The notes beneath the pieces were generated by a model. The model searched no databases, was not told where the DNA came from, and saw only the letters and a program-made list of their open reading frames with translations. From assembly GCF_933775445.1 (NCBI RefSeq), contig NC_065872.1, positions 9,300,001 to 9,364,000 of the forward strand: a stretch of 64,000 nucleotides of DNA. The letters run 5' to 3'. Of the stretch, positions 11,373 to 23,300 are shown in pieces. This stretch comes from Argentina anserina (taxonomy: Eukaryota > Streptophyta > Magnoliopsida > Rosales > Rosaceae). A program made the position numbers and the translations under genes. Positions within the stretch are counted from its first letter, which is position 1; each line of letters starts with the position of its first letter.

Positions 11373-12656
11373 AGGGGTGAAGGTTTGTGTTGTGATGGCG
11401 ACAACCTACGTTGTGAGGGCCTGCAACTTTGTCTGGAAACAATGAACTCAACGGGGACGACGTTGCCTTGATGGGATCTACCTGGAGGTTTTCCAGCGAT
11501 TTGGCGTTGGCAAGAGCGTTCCAATATGGCTTTGCGCAGGTCGGGTTTTGGGCTTGGCCGGGTTAGATTGGGCATTCGATTGTGGGTGAAGCTTGATGAC
11601 ACGGGACTGTTGGGCCCAATGCTAGTGATATGGAGGTTTGCCCGAGGGACAAAAACACTTTAAATGTTTTTCTAGCATATTACTATGTTTATATAAGTCG
11701 TAGAATATACTTATTTTTATTTTATTTATGTTTTAATTTGGGAATAGTTCTTAAAAAATAGTACTATGTTATGTACTGGGTTTGAGTTTCAGCTTAAGAC
11801 CTCTTGTCTGCTACTCGACAATAGCGCATGCTTATGTAATGATTATTCAGGCTTTTGTTTTATTTTAAAATTCAAGTGGATTCCATAAAATAAAAAAAAA
11901 ATACTCTAGGGCGTGTAGTTATGTTTTTGATACAGAGAAAACTGAAGCCTCTAGGGCATCCAGCCATCCAGACTATACAGTGTTAACAAGATCAAAGAGC
12001 AAAACATCAGAGGCCTCCTTTGGAACATGATCAATCCAAGAGGACGACATGCACAGTGGAGTTTTGTTGACTGGTTTTCGATGTGTAAGGATGAATCTGT
12101 AACCTTTGTCTACTTTTTTTTTTTTATCAAGCCTAACAATTTAGCAGGTTCATTATGGTGTTGCTAATCTTCTCTACATGGTATGAGCAAATGATATAAT
12201 ATGTTACTAACAATAGGCAATCCAGAGAACCAATTCTTTGTTGGATTCAGATAGGTGACATAGGCAATTACAGAGAGTTCAAGGAAATTATTACCAGAAG
12301 AACACAAGTAATTACATAAAGAAGAATAAATACAAACAGGGTATTACAAGACTTGCAGATATACTGTAGAGCCACCTTGCCTTCATGTTCACCCTGTAAA
12401 ACTTGAACTCAAATTTTCTTAAAAGCATCCAAGAAGTTAGAATCATTTCCAGTGATAAACAAGGGACGATTAGCTATTCTATCCGGCCACCTGGTAAAAG
12501 ACTATCAACTAGACCAATATAGTCGACCCAATATCATCTCATGCAGTCTGCATTGCAGGATGGTACTTTCAAAGATCTGCTTTCCGATGGTTCCTATAAA
12601 CTGCCTAATTGGTCTTTTTAAAGAAAAATAGGATCTAGTCTCTAATTCTGTGAGGT
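11373..12656. other. Intergenic; repeat remnant and 3' flank of the Ca2+-ATPase gene
   Basis: The first ~280 bp continue the sequence interrupted by the hAT element. The rest is AT-rich, and the part next to 12656 should be the 3' UTR of the minus-strand ATPase. No other gene is seen. Confidence 0.4.
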
Positions 12657-15600
12657 TCAAACAGGAATGGTCTTCAGGAAAGCAGCAATTGGCATCCCTA
12701 AAAAGCCAATGAAGACAGTAACAAACCATTGACACAAGGTGAGAGGTGCTGTGCTAGCAAACTTCCCCAGGAACTCAATAATAATGATTTGGAAAACAAC
12801 TGTGGAACCGAGGACTGCAACAAAAACGTAGTTATCCAATATGCCCTTGAAAACATCTATTTCTTCCATCTCACGCGAGCTTATCTCGTTAAACACCTGA
12901 AAATAATTATCATTGTTACCTTTGAATGTAAACATTAACTAAAGTGAAGTAACATGGTATATATGAGAACTTCACATACCTGACAGAAGACGAACGTATT
13001 GAAAATGAGTGTGTTTAAGATGACATGAGAGTTTGGTCCATCAAGACGAAATATTGATTCTCCTTTTGCCTGAAGAAGCCAAATTACTGTAAATTGATAC
13101 AAAGACTGCCCTAAAATATTCCTCCACATTACATTACTGATGAAATTTTGCCTCTTTCCAACCGGCGGACGCTTCATTAAATCATTAGTTGGAGGCTCAG
13201 TTGCAAGTGCAAGTGCTCCTAGAGTGTCCATAATCATGTTCACCCACAATAGCTGAACAGCAGTGAGGGGAGCACTACCTGGAAAATTGTGCAGGAGAAA
13301 GAAAACATGCATCAAAAACGTTTTCAATGATGTAGATAAAAGGAAGGTGAAACTGTGAAAGCCATAACAGAATTGCACAGAATATGTGAGTGAGCATGCT
13401 ACCTGTTAAACAGGCTGAGGAGAAGTTGACAATCAATGCGACAATATTAACAGTCAGCTGGAACTGCACAAATTTTTGAATATTGATGTAAACTGAACGT
13501 CCCCATTTTGCCACTGTAACAATTGTTGAGAAATTATCATCTAGAATTATAACATCAGCACTCTCCTTAGCCACCTGAAAATAGGAAAGGTAATTGAGGT
13601 AGAAGCACATAAAAAGAAGCATGTAGTTTTGCACTTGCATGTCCTTTACTCACCTCAGTTCCGGCAATGCCCATAGCCAATCCTATATCTGCCTCATGAA
13701 GTGCAGGGGCATCATTTGTTCCATCACCAGTTACAGCAACGACCTCATCAAATGTGGTCCTCAAGTGCTTTACCAGGGTATGCTTGTCTAAAGGCGATGA
13801 TCGCGCCATAACCTACAGCAGGAACTCAAATTTTAGTGTTACATACTAATATAATTATACTCGGTTAGGCCTAAACTGTAAATGTTTAGGAACTTAATTC
13901 CTCAAAAAGAAAATAAAGTTCACCTGAATTTTAGGAATCAGTGAAAGCAGTTCTTCTTGACTCTTCTCCCTGAACTCCGGGCCTTCAATGGCTACTCCAT
14001 CATCGGTAAGAATCCCACATTCCCTTGCTATGGCCTTTGCAGTGTGGATATTGTCTCCTGTAACCATTCTTACTGTGATACCAGCTGAACGGCAAACTGC
14101 AACAGACTCCTTGACACCAGGACGAACAGGATCTTTAATGCCAACAATTCCTATGCATGTATATCCAGAAGTTGGAATGGGATCCTCTGCCGAGAATTTG
14201 TCTAATTCCATATATCCAAGGCATAAAGTTCGAAGAGCCTCACAAGCAAAATCATTGATAGTAACTTGGAGATGCTTAATGGATGATTCATCAAGAGGAA
14301 CAGATTCACCACTTGAATTCATCACCTTATCACAGTTTGCCAATATAATTTCCGAAGCACCTTTTGTGTGTGCTCTAAAACCTCCACCTTCAGGCAGCTC
14401 CAACACAACCCCCATTCTTTTCTTTGTTGAGTTGAAAGGCTCAACTTTCACAATTGTAGAAGCTTTTCTCTCGGCTTGAAAGTCTCCACCAAGTGCCAAG
14501 CCAAACGCCAACAAAGCAGTGTCGGTAGGTGTTCCCAGCATCTCATTCTTGCCACCTTTGTTAACCACAACTTCTCCACCAGTGTTGTTAAATATGGATT
14601 GCAGCAAAACCTTCTTAACAGATTCCGGAAGATCAGAGAACAAGCTTGAAGCATCACTGAGGTTGCTCACATCTTTGACATTCATGCAAATGCATGACTT
14701 CACAACAGTCATTTTGTTGGTAGTCAGTGTCCCAGTTTTGTCACTGCAGATGTTGGTGGCCGATCCCATAGTTTCGCAAGCTGCTAGATGACGAACAAGT
14801 GCCTTATCATTCATCATTTTCTTCATGGCAAATGCAAGGCTCAATGTCACAGCCAGTGGCAACCCCTCAGGGACAGCAACAACAACAATTGTAACGGCAA
14901 CAGCAAAGAACTCTAGCAATTTCATTGCATCATCTCCATTCCAGCTCCAGTGAGTCCCTTCGCTCAATTTTTGACTAAACAGTCCTTGCACCATAACAGC
15001 AAAAGTCACAACAGCAAAGAAAAGTCCTATCTTACCAATGATGGTTGCGACTCCATTCAACTTGACCTGCAATGGGGTTTCATCATCTCCGCCTTCACTA
15101 AGTGTAGCCATCAATTTGCCCCATTGAGTTCTCATCCCAACTGTGGTAACCATCATCTTACATGAGCCATCTTGAACCTTCGTTCCAGAAAGAAGAAAGG
15201 GATTTTCTGGAGTTACCATAATAGGCTCACTCTCACCAGTTAAACTGGATTCATCAATCAAGACAGAAAATCCAGATACAAACAGACCATCTGCAGGTAC
15301 TTGGTCTCCAATAGAAAGGTGTACAATATCACCAGGAAGTAGTTCATATATAGACATTTTGTGCCTATATCCATTTCTTGTTACTTGCATAGCAATCTTT
15401 TTCTTCTCCTTGTCCAAGTCCTTGAACTGTAGTGATTGGCGATAATCACTTGAAGCTGTGACAAACACCACCAACATAATACTGGCAACAATTCCAAGCC
15501 CATCATGAGCTCCAACTGGCCATCCTTCCATTGCTATCCCAACAATCAGCGACACAAAAGCACACACTCCAAGTATCATAAGAGTCATGTCCTGCAGGGC

Positions 15601-17052
15601 TTCCCAAATAAATACAAAGAAACCACGCTGTTCACTCTCTGTAAACTTATTGATGCCGAAAAGCTCTTGTCGTTGAGTGTGCATATCAGTTTCGGTATTA
15701 AGCCCATCTTCTACTGATGTGGACAGCTTTTTTGTAAGGCCACTTACCCCTCCATGAAATTTTAGCTTCTTCACATCATGGCCTTCCACAATGGATCCCA
15801 ATTCATCAGCACAGATCTCAAAACCCGCCGCTTTAACTTCCTGAGGTAGAACATAGTCACTTGGTTGTACACCTGCATCCAGAAACCAGGAATTTAGAAT
15901 AAGCATGGTCATCACCATATAATGTGATGATACTGTTTGTATATCTCTATACTGAATATTCTCACCCTGAATAAATTGAAATGCAGCTTTAGATACCAAA
16001 ACTGCAATCCTCAATTTCTCCTACAAAATGAAAGTCACGAAAGATATCAGTATTTAGTTGAAAAAATGCATGGCAGAACTTACAATTCATCCTCCTAAAC
16101 CAAATCCATTACTCCACTTCTAAGTCTAGCACCATATGGAAGACATAAAAAAAAACAACACACCTCTCCATTTGTGAAAGTATATTACAAATTAAATTAC
16201 AGTAACCTAAGAAACAATATCCAGAGGCATAATTTTTCATGACAGTTTATAAATTATAACAAAGTTATAACAAATCCAATATATTGAAAAGCTTTGCATT
16301 TTTTTACTATACAGAGTAATTTGTCATCATGTCTATAACCAATAACTGCCCGTCTATAAATTACGGGTTCTGGGTTCTGCTCTACATTGAAGTATGTCAT
16401 ACATATAATAGTGTGTGGTGATAGAATGGGGTGTCATAACATGCACGAGGGTGTGTGTGGTAGTGTGTGGAGGAAAAAACTAATGCATGCTATACAGCAG
16501 TCTAGGCTAGAATTTTCCATAAATTACTGTAAAATCATCATATCAGAACATGCGTTTGCCATTGACTTGTGAATTAAGAGCAAATAATATATTTGTGGCA
16601 TCTATCTTCTTGGTCTGTTTTATTTTTTTGGGCCATTAAGTTGACTGAGGACTAGTTGATGTTCTTTAAAAATACCCTTGAGAGTTGAATAAGACACAGA
16701 CTACGACATGACCGCGCACAAAGTAAACCAAAGGATTTTCCCATCTTTGATATATTGAACTTTGACGTTCTGGTAATTATGATATCATATAGTGTATCAT
16801 ATCCATTTGAATCACTCAAGAACAATGCACAGAATTACTAAGGATGTATTAAGCTGATATATATATATATATATATACCTGATTGGTACGGCGCATAGCC
16901 GCGGCCTCTATACGCTTGGAAAGATTAGCAGTGAAGCGAAACCTTCTTTTTGGGTTCTTCACTACTCCACAAAGCTTCCTCCAATTCTGCAACGTCTCTT
17001 CAGACGAACCCTTTGGCTTCACCTCCCCAAAGTTCTGCAAATAACTCTCCAT
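12657..17052 (-). CDS. ACA2: Autoinhibited Ca2+-ATPase (type IIB P-type), ACA1/ACA2 group
   Basis: Seven exons: 17052-16879, 16020-15966, 15872-13924, 13812-13654, 13574-13403, 13278-12980 and 12896-12657, joining in phase to 1015 aa, the usual length. It pumps Ca2+ out of the cytosol (ER or plasma membrane in this group). The N-terminus holds the calmodulin-binding autoinhibitory region ([12 protein letters not shown], about residues 36-47). Visible P-type motifs are TGES, the PEGL membrane motif, the phosphorylated aspartate in CSDKTGTLT (near residue 450), KGAS in the nucleotide site and the hinge [17 protein letters not shown] (near 755). The C-terminus ends LKTIPV, as in ACA1/2. The exon plan fits Arabidopsis ACA2. 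All key residues are intact. Intron 1 begins directly with a (TA)n run. Confidence 0.95.
16856..16877. repeat. TA microsatellite at the 5' splice site of ACA intron 1
   Basis: An (AT)n tract of about 22 bp. On the minus strand the exon ends ..AATCAG and the intron reads GTATATATAT onward, so the donor site is the first unit of the repeat. Length changes would alter the bases just after the donor. Confidence 0.8.
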
Positions 17053-17744
17053 ATTCTTCTTATTCTAACCTTTCTTCTTCCAAACACTGTCGTAACAAAT
17101 CACAAACCTCTTCCAAATCCTATATAAGCTTCAGCAGAGCAGCAGTGAGAGAATAAAACACGTAGGAAAGTCACGTAGGGGAAGTTTCAGCAACATATCT
17201 TGCATGGTGGCCTAGATAGCTTTAGGAAACAACATGGAGAGTGAGGTCTGGACTCTGGACCCGATCGGCTTTGTTTTTTGGTGGTCCGTGTAGCTCAAGT
17301 TGTGTAAACAAAATAGGAAAGAGTGAGTGAAACTAGGAGGAAGAAGACGGTAAGAGTATAGTAATGGGGATCCGAAATTTGGTGTGGTATTACTTGGTTT
17401 GGCTTAATTCTTGGCTATATGATCTTTCCTGGTATTGTGGGGGAAGAACAGACTCGCGGGGTCAACACTCTCAGTTTATAGAGTTTCTGAGATTGTGGGG
17501 TTAAATAGGGATTGAAATCAGAGCAGTTAATAATGAGAATATAACTGTCAAATCAGACGGACTACTACACCGCGTTTTTTTTATTTTTAATCTTTTTAGT
17601 GCGCGTTTGGGACGCGTAACGCGTTTGGTTATAGACAAAGACTTAAAAAATGCAAGTCATGCAGGTCTCGTCGTTTTATACTTACTATATGCTCGTCTTC
17701 TTTACTCTTTAAACTTTGATGTCATGATAATGTTTTTGAGTCTT
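17053..17744 (-). promoter_or_regulatory. 5' flank of the Ca2+-ATPase gene
   Basis: About 690 bp between the ATPase start codon and the target site of the next transposon. It must contain the 5' UTR and the core promoter. No clear TATA box was located, so the boundaries are only inferred from position. Confidence 0.35.
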
Positions 17745-18353
17745 TAAGAGCATCCGCAGCGGCGAGCAATTTTGCCGGCGTGCTCGAGCAGGAGGAGGGA
17801 CCAGCCGGAGGAGCTCGAGCAGGAGAAGGGGAGGCTCGCACCGGCGAGCAGGAGGAGGCGAGCTGCTCGCCCAGTCAACCCAGCCGCGGTGCTCGTCCGA
17901 TCGCTCGAGCAAATTTTGCTCCGGCGTTTGCTCGATCGCCTGGCGGAGCCCACCGCCCGTGGGTGACGTCAGGCGCGGGCGAATTTTTTTTATGTTAGGC
18001 GCGTGCAACGCACGCGCCAAAAAAAAATCGAGCCAATGAATGGCTGCCACGTGTCAAGCAGATTGGCCAACGGTCCAATTGATCTGGGCCTTCCATTTTG
18101 AATCTGAAATTTCGATCCAACGGTCAGAATTAATTGGCAACGGCTACTATTTGATCATAACGGAAATAAACCCAAAAAATTGTAAAAAAATCCCCAAAAT
18201 TTCAAAATTCTCCCAACAAATTGCCTATAAATACTACTTCAATTTGTTATGAACTCACACCAATTTGTGCACAACAAATTTCACATCTTCCTCCATCTCC
18301 TCTCTCTTTTCGTATCTCCTCTCTCTTTTCGTTTAGCATTTTTTTCTCAAACA

Positions 18354-18461
18354 ATGGGCACCCATTGGCTTCCTTCCGAAGATTTACAAATGTGCATTTC
18401 TTTTGTCCGTCATAGCATTGATGAATATGACGGTAACAAACAAAAGAGGGACAAATTGTAA
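18354..18461 (+). pseudogene. Truncated ORF1-like (Myb/trihelix-like) fragment of the Harbinger element
   Basis: A 35-aa frame starting MGTHWLPSEDLQMCISFVRH and ending at TAA. The pattern W..SED..M..SFV..S.D..G..Q is like the first helix of the Myb-like DNA-binding ORF1 found beside PIF/Harbinger transposases. It stops before the second and third helices, so it should not be a working protein. The call rests on position and a weak motif. Confidence 0.4.
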
Positions 18462-18508
18462 TAAAATGCAATTTATTTATTAAGTTGAAATTGAAATACA
18501 CATTGGGT

Positions 18509-20096
18509 GCATCTAAGTTGATTTTTCTCCGTTTTAAGGTGTGTTATGGCCTTTAGAAATATTGTTTTTCAAGTTTAATACCCCCAGTAGAAGTTTACTA
18601 CCTCTAGTAAACTTTAGTAAAAATTTTACTAACCCCAGTAAACTTTATTTTTTGCATCTAAGTTGATTTTTCTCCGTTTTAAGGTGTGTTATGGCCTTTA
18701 GAAATACTGTTTTTCAAGTTTAATACCCCCAGTAGAAGTTTACTACCTCTAGTAAACTTTAGTAAAAATTTTACTAACCCCAGTAAACTTTATTTTTTGC
18801 ATCTAAGTTGATTTTTCTCCGTTTTAAGGTGTGTTATGGCCTTTAGAAATACTGTTTTTCAAGTTTAATACCCCCAGTAGAAGTTTACTACCTCTAGTAA
18901 ACTTTAGTAAAAATTTTACTAACCCCAGTAAACTTTATTTTTTGCATCTAAGTTGATTTTTCTCCGTTTTAAGGTGTGTTATGGCCTTTAGAAATACTGT
19001 TTTTCAAGTTTAATACCCCCAGTAGAAGTTTACTACCTCTAGTAAACTTTAGTAAAAATTTTACTAACCCCAGTAAACTTTATTTTTTGCATCTAAGTTG
19101 ATTTTTCTCCGTTTTAAGGTGTGTTATGGCCTTTAGAAATACTGTTTTTCAAGTTTAATACCCCCAGTAGAAGTTTACTACCTCTAGTAAACTTTAGTAA
19201 AAATTTTACTAACCCCAGTAAACTTTATTTTTTGCATCTAAGTTGATTTTTCTCCGTTTTAAGGTGTGTTATGGCCTTTAGAAATACTGTTTTTCAAGTT
19301 TAATACCCCCAGTAGAAGTTTACTACCTCTAGTAAACTTTAGTAAAAATTTTACTAACCCCAGTAAACTTTATTTTTTGCATCTAAGTTGATTTTTCTCC
19401 GTTTTAAGGTGTGTTATGGCCTTTAGAAATACTGTTTTTCAAGTTTAATACCCCCAGTAGAAGTTTACTACCTCTAGTAAACTTTAGTAAAAATTTTACT
19501 AACCCCAGTAAACTTTATTTTTTGCATCTAAGTTGATTTTTCTCCGTTTTAAGGTGTGTTATGGCCTTTAGAAATACTGTTTTTCAAGTTTAATACCCCC
19601 AGTAGAAGTTTACTACCTCTAGTAAACTTTAGTAAAAATTTTACTAACCCCAGTAAACTTTATTTTTTGCATCTAAGTTGATTTTTCTCCGTTTTAAGGT
19701 GTGTTATGGCCTTTAGAAATACTGTTTTTCAAGTTTAATACCCCCAGTAGAAGTTTACTACCTCTAGTAAACTTTAGTAAAAATTTTACTAACCCCAGTA
19801 AACTTTATTTTTTGCATCTAAGTTGATTTTTCTCCGTTTTAAGGTGTGTTATGGCCTTTAGAAATACTGTTTTTCAAGTTTAATACCCCCAGTAGAAGTT
19901 TACTACCTCTAGTAAACTTTAGTAAAAATTTTACTAACCCCAGTAAACTTTATTTTTTGCATCTAAGTTGATTTTTCTCCGTTTTAAGGTGTGTTATGGC
20001 CTTTAGAAATACTCTTTTTCAAGTTTAATACCCCCAGTAGAAGTTTACTACCTCTAGTAAACTTTAGTAAAAATTTTACTAACCCCAGTAAACTTT
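18509..20096. repeat. 145-bp tandem repeat array, eleven copies
   Basis: Copies begin with GCATCTAAGTTG at 18509, 18654, 18799, 18944, 19089, 19234, 19379, 19524, 19669, 19814 and 19959, always 145 bp apart. The last is about 7 bp short. By eye only two differences are seen in the whole array: 18562 (T instead of C, first copy) and 20014 (C instead of G, last copy). Each unit holds a perfect 10-bp stem with a 4-nt loop (AAGTTTACTA, CCTC, TAGTAAACTT; 18591-18614 in copy 1) and a palindrome AGTAAAAATTTTACT. There is no coding frame across the unit. Confidence 0.95.
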
Positions 20097-20338
20097 TGAA
20101 TAATATCGAGTCGATAATGACACGTGGCACATTATTATTGGTTGTAAATATATCTGATAAAAAAAATTAATTATTACACAACAAGACAAAATTGAATTGC
20201 TCAAACAAATTGTAAATGGGTGTGTGAAAAAATCGATTTGCTTGAGCAAAATATGAAATCGATTTGCTTGAAGCAAAATTTACTTCTGGCCCTACCATTT
20301 GCTTGAGCAAATGCAATTTATGGGTGCGGATGCTCTAA

Positions 20339-20726
20339 GGAAAAGAGTGTGGTGTTCGATCACTCCCTGATGTGAGACATTTGAGTAATAGAGTGGTACC
20401 GTGAAATGCGCCTTCGCGCAAGAGTAGGGCATTTGAGTATATTATGGTATGCTATTTCGTTTTAGTAGTTCTTAGGGGAAAATTCTAGCGTGTGTTGCTG
20501 TATGGGCTTCATCTATCACACAATCACACCACCACCCCACATGCATTATAATCTTCCCTCTCTATTCACTTTCAGATCTTGTTGTATGCTATACAGCAGA
20601 TGTACATGTTCTTAAATAGATATTGTTTTCATGTACCGGGTTTTGCACTTTATGTGTCATGTTCGCTCTATTGAGACGGCGAATTCCTTGATTTGTCAAG
20701 TAGTCGCAATCTATTAGTAGCAAGAT
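20339..20726. other. Short spacer between two DNA transposons
   Basis: About 390 bp without a gene or repeat that I can name. The last 8 bp (20719-20726, AGCAAGAT) are the left target copy of the following hAT element. Confidence 0.4.
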
Positions 20727-21292
20727 CTAGGCTGCACAGAATCGGGTACGGGTATGTGGAAGCGAAACGTTTCGAAACGCGGAAGCGTGTTTTTCAAAAA
20801 ATTTAGGAAGCGGGTACGTTTTGGAAACATCGAAATAAAAAAATTATATAAATTATACAAAAAATAAATATAATAATAAATTTTTAGTTTAAGTAACTCA
20901 AAATCTCAAATAACTTCAATAACTTGGTGTTCAACATTCGAAATAATATAAATATAATAAGAGATCTAGGTATTAACAAGAGAGAATGAGGGTCGGCGAC
21001 TCGGCGGGAGGTCAAAAATATGTCAAAATAAGTCATTTGACTCGACGAATGTAAGTCTAGCCCTTCATTTAAAAAATAAAATAAAAAAACATAAAAAAAA
21101 ACCTTTATTTTTTCGGAAACTCGCGTTTCTAATTCGTTTCCAAAATACATTTTCTGGAAACACATTTCCGGGCATTTCCGGCACGTTTTCGGGCATTTCT
21201 GGCACGTTTTCGGGCGTTTCTGTCGCGTTTCCAGAGTGGTTCCACTTCGGAAGCGAGAAACGCAGGTGAAGGCACGTTTCCATGCTTCCTAG
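20727..21292. mobile_element. hAT-type non-autonomous element, 566 bp
   Basis: Starts CTAGGCTGCACAGAATCGGG and ends CATGCTTCCTAG. The flanks AGCAAGAT (20719-20726) and AGCATGAT (21293-21300) match at 7 of 8 bases, fitting an 8-bp hAT target. The right end, read inverted (CTAGGAAGCATGGAAACG), resembles the tip of the larger hAT element at 22416, so the two may be related. The inner ends are full of GGAAGCG/CGTTTC words, including about three degenerate TTTCGGGC(A/G)TTTCTG repeats at 21150-21235. Confidence 0.6.
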
Positions 21293-21300
21293 AGCATGAT

Positions 21301-22407
21301 GAAATTTAGTGTCACTGGTATTTTACAGTGACAACGTAGTAGGAAAGCTGATAGACATGGTAATTTATGGCTCCGCATGAGCATTTTTTTATGTTATGTC
21401 GCTAAATTTGTAAAGTAAATGGTTGTATTAATGGTGCACACCTTGCTAAAAGGTGTTTACTAGAATGCATAGGTTATGTAGCGACGTCTGATATTATTTC
21501 AGGATGTTCTTACAGTATGAGGTTTAGACTCAATATCTCCTCTTGTATTTTGCAGTTTCATTAAATACGGCGTGATGACCGCCAATAGCCCATTTAAAAA
21601 TAAAAAATAATCACATGTCGTAGGCAGACCTGCCCTAGCGATATTGGTTTTTTCGAGCTAAAAGATTGTTCATTATCTAGAATAGCTAAGAGCTTGTTCC
21701 ATTCAATTTCAGAAGTACCTGACATGTAACTTGGGGAGAAATTAAGTGTGCACTGCCAGCACGTACTGGCCGGTTCACGTTCTTTATGTTTACGTACGTT
21801 CGATTCAGATACACAAGTTTTAATGTTGAAGATAGTGAGTACCACGAATTTAACAAACGTCCAGTAATTTGAAACCAAATGTGGTGCTCCATTAATTGTA
21901 AACAACATTAATTAGTTGAGTTGATTATTCAAAAGTACCATGCGTAATGCATGCGTAATTGCGAAACACATGAGGGAAAATTGAATAGAGACTGAGAGCA
22001 ATAGGAAATAACTGGTCCTTCATTAGAAGGAAACGTAGAATTGGGGAAGTTTCACGTACTGACGTACTCACTTGTCCTGGCCGATCAAGAAGATATGTAT
22101 ACGTACATGAGGAGTCCATAGCAGCTCTACTGCTGTTATACAATTAATTGGAAGAACTGAGCCAATGACTCTGAGTACTTGCAATGTGTTCGTCAAGTCA
22201 CCTACTCGAGTTCAAACTAACTAATTTTATGAATAAAATTCATCTTAGTAAAGACGTGTGGATAGTGTATATGTTTGCATTCTCACTTGGAAATTGTACC
22301 AAAGTTCTTGGTCCGTCAGCTCAACCACACCAATCATGCAATCAAGAAAAATGACAACAACCTTTACGTACAAGACCGTCAAACCCTCCATCGATCATTA
22401 CTTGTTT
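21301..22407. other. Intergenic, no gene seen
   Basis: AT-rich spacer between two hAT elements. The minus-strand frames (for example 21594-21908) have no family match and no splice context. Nothing else is supported. Confidence 0.4.
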
Positions 22408-22751
22408 CTTCTATGCTAAGAAGCACGGACACGTTGCCTAGGCTGCGTATTGTGTGTCGGACATGGACACGGACACGGACACGACACGCCCGGACACGCT
22501 CGGACACGCGAATTGATTATGGATACAGTTCGGACACGCTGCAATACACCTTTAGACACGCTGCAATACACCTTTAGACACGCGCGTGTCGTCTTTGGAC
22601 ACACAATTAAGGAGGACACGGTGGGGTATTTTTGTTCTTACAAAATTGATGGACCAAAATCCTCTCACGTCTCAATACGCAGTCTTCTTGCTAAGACTCC
22701 TTACTTTTAACCTCCGAGCCTCTTCCTTGTCACCACCGGTTTCGCTCTAGA

Positions 22752-23215
22752 ATGTCAGGGATAGAGAGGCTCCATTGGATGTTCGTCGGCGCCGAAGGAG
22801 CTCTGGGTCACCCACTACCCGATTCGCCTACTCTCGATACCTCAGAACAAGTCTACATCTCCACACTTGCGTTGTTGAAGATGCTTGAGCACGGTACACG
22901 TCTATTTAGCTCTAATCTGAATCCCTAATTAGGGTTTGGTTTTATAATTGCTTAGCTTTCGAATTGATGTATGGACTTTAAAAACCTATCTGAGTTGTTA
23001 GGGTTGTAGATTGTAGCGAAATTATGCATTTTAGATCTCAATTAGGGTTTGATTCTTATAGACTTGAAACTAAATTTGATTTGGTGTTTTACTTACCGGA
23101 TAATCGGAAAAGCTAGGGTTCCCGAAGGTGATGGGCTTGATGCTGGGAGAGTTTGTGGATGACCATATTAGTTAAAGTTGTGGATGTGTTTGCCATGCCG
23201 CAGAGTGGCCGGTAA
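22752..23215 (+). pseudogene. Captured fragment of the 26S proteasome subunit RPN11 (PSMD14)
   Basis: Exon 1 (22752-22893) starts at ATG and reads as the RPN11 N-terminus: GALGHPLPDSPTLDTSEQVY and STLALLKMLEHG, ending at a GT donor. Exon 2 (about 23118-23211) contains MGLMLGEFVDDH and VVDVFAMPQSG in different frames, so it carries small indels and a stop. RPN11 is the deubiquitinating subunit of the proteasome lid; its catalytic JAMM histidines lie further on and are absent here. Intron sequence between the pieces shows capture from genomic DNA, not from mRNA. Confidence 0.8.
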
Positions 23216-23300
23216 AGTCTTAAGTTTGGTTCTACTTTTGTTGCAGTATCTGAATTTTAGTAATATTAACACTCACTATGTTTGCTTGATTAATACATAG

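Larger units (their letters stand above)
17748..20335 (+). mobile_element. PIF/Harbinger-like transposon derivative with an internal satellite array
   Basis: A 2588-bp element with perfect 11-bp inverted ends, GAGCATCCGCA and TGCGGATGCTC, between two TAA target copies (17745-17747 and 20336-20338). Subterminal words GCTCGAGCA/GCTTGAGCAAA recur several times near both ends in both orientations and could be transposase-binding sites. A leader-like AT-rich stretch and a short frame (18354-18461) resembling the start of the Myb-like ORF1 of these elements lie on the left. Most of the interior (18509-20096) is a 145-bp tandem array. No DDE transposase remains, so movement would need a helper. Confidence 0.75.

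Noticed and set aside
17709..18050. Frames on both strands at the GC-rich left end of the Harbinger-like element
   Set aside because: They are made of the GCTCGAGCA-type subterminal repeats, so they are low-complexity artefacts.
18509..20096. Tandem array as a CRISPR array
   Set aside because: There are no unique spacers between the repeats, the unit is 145 bp and the DNA is a plant nuclear transposon.
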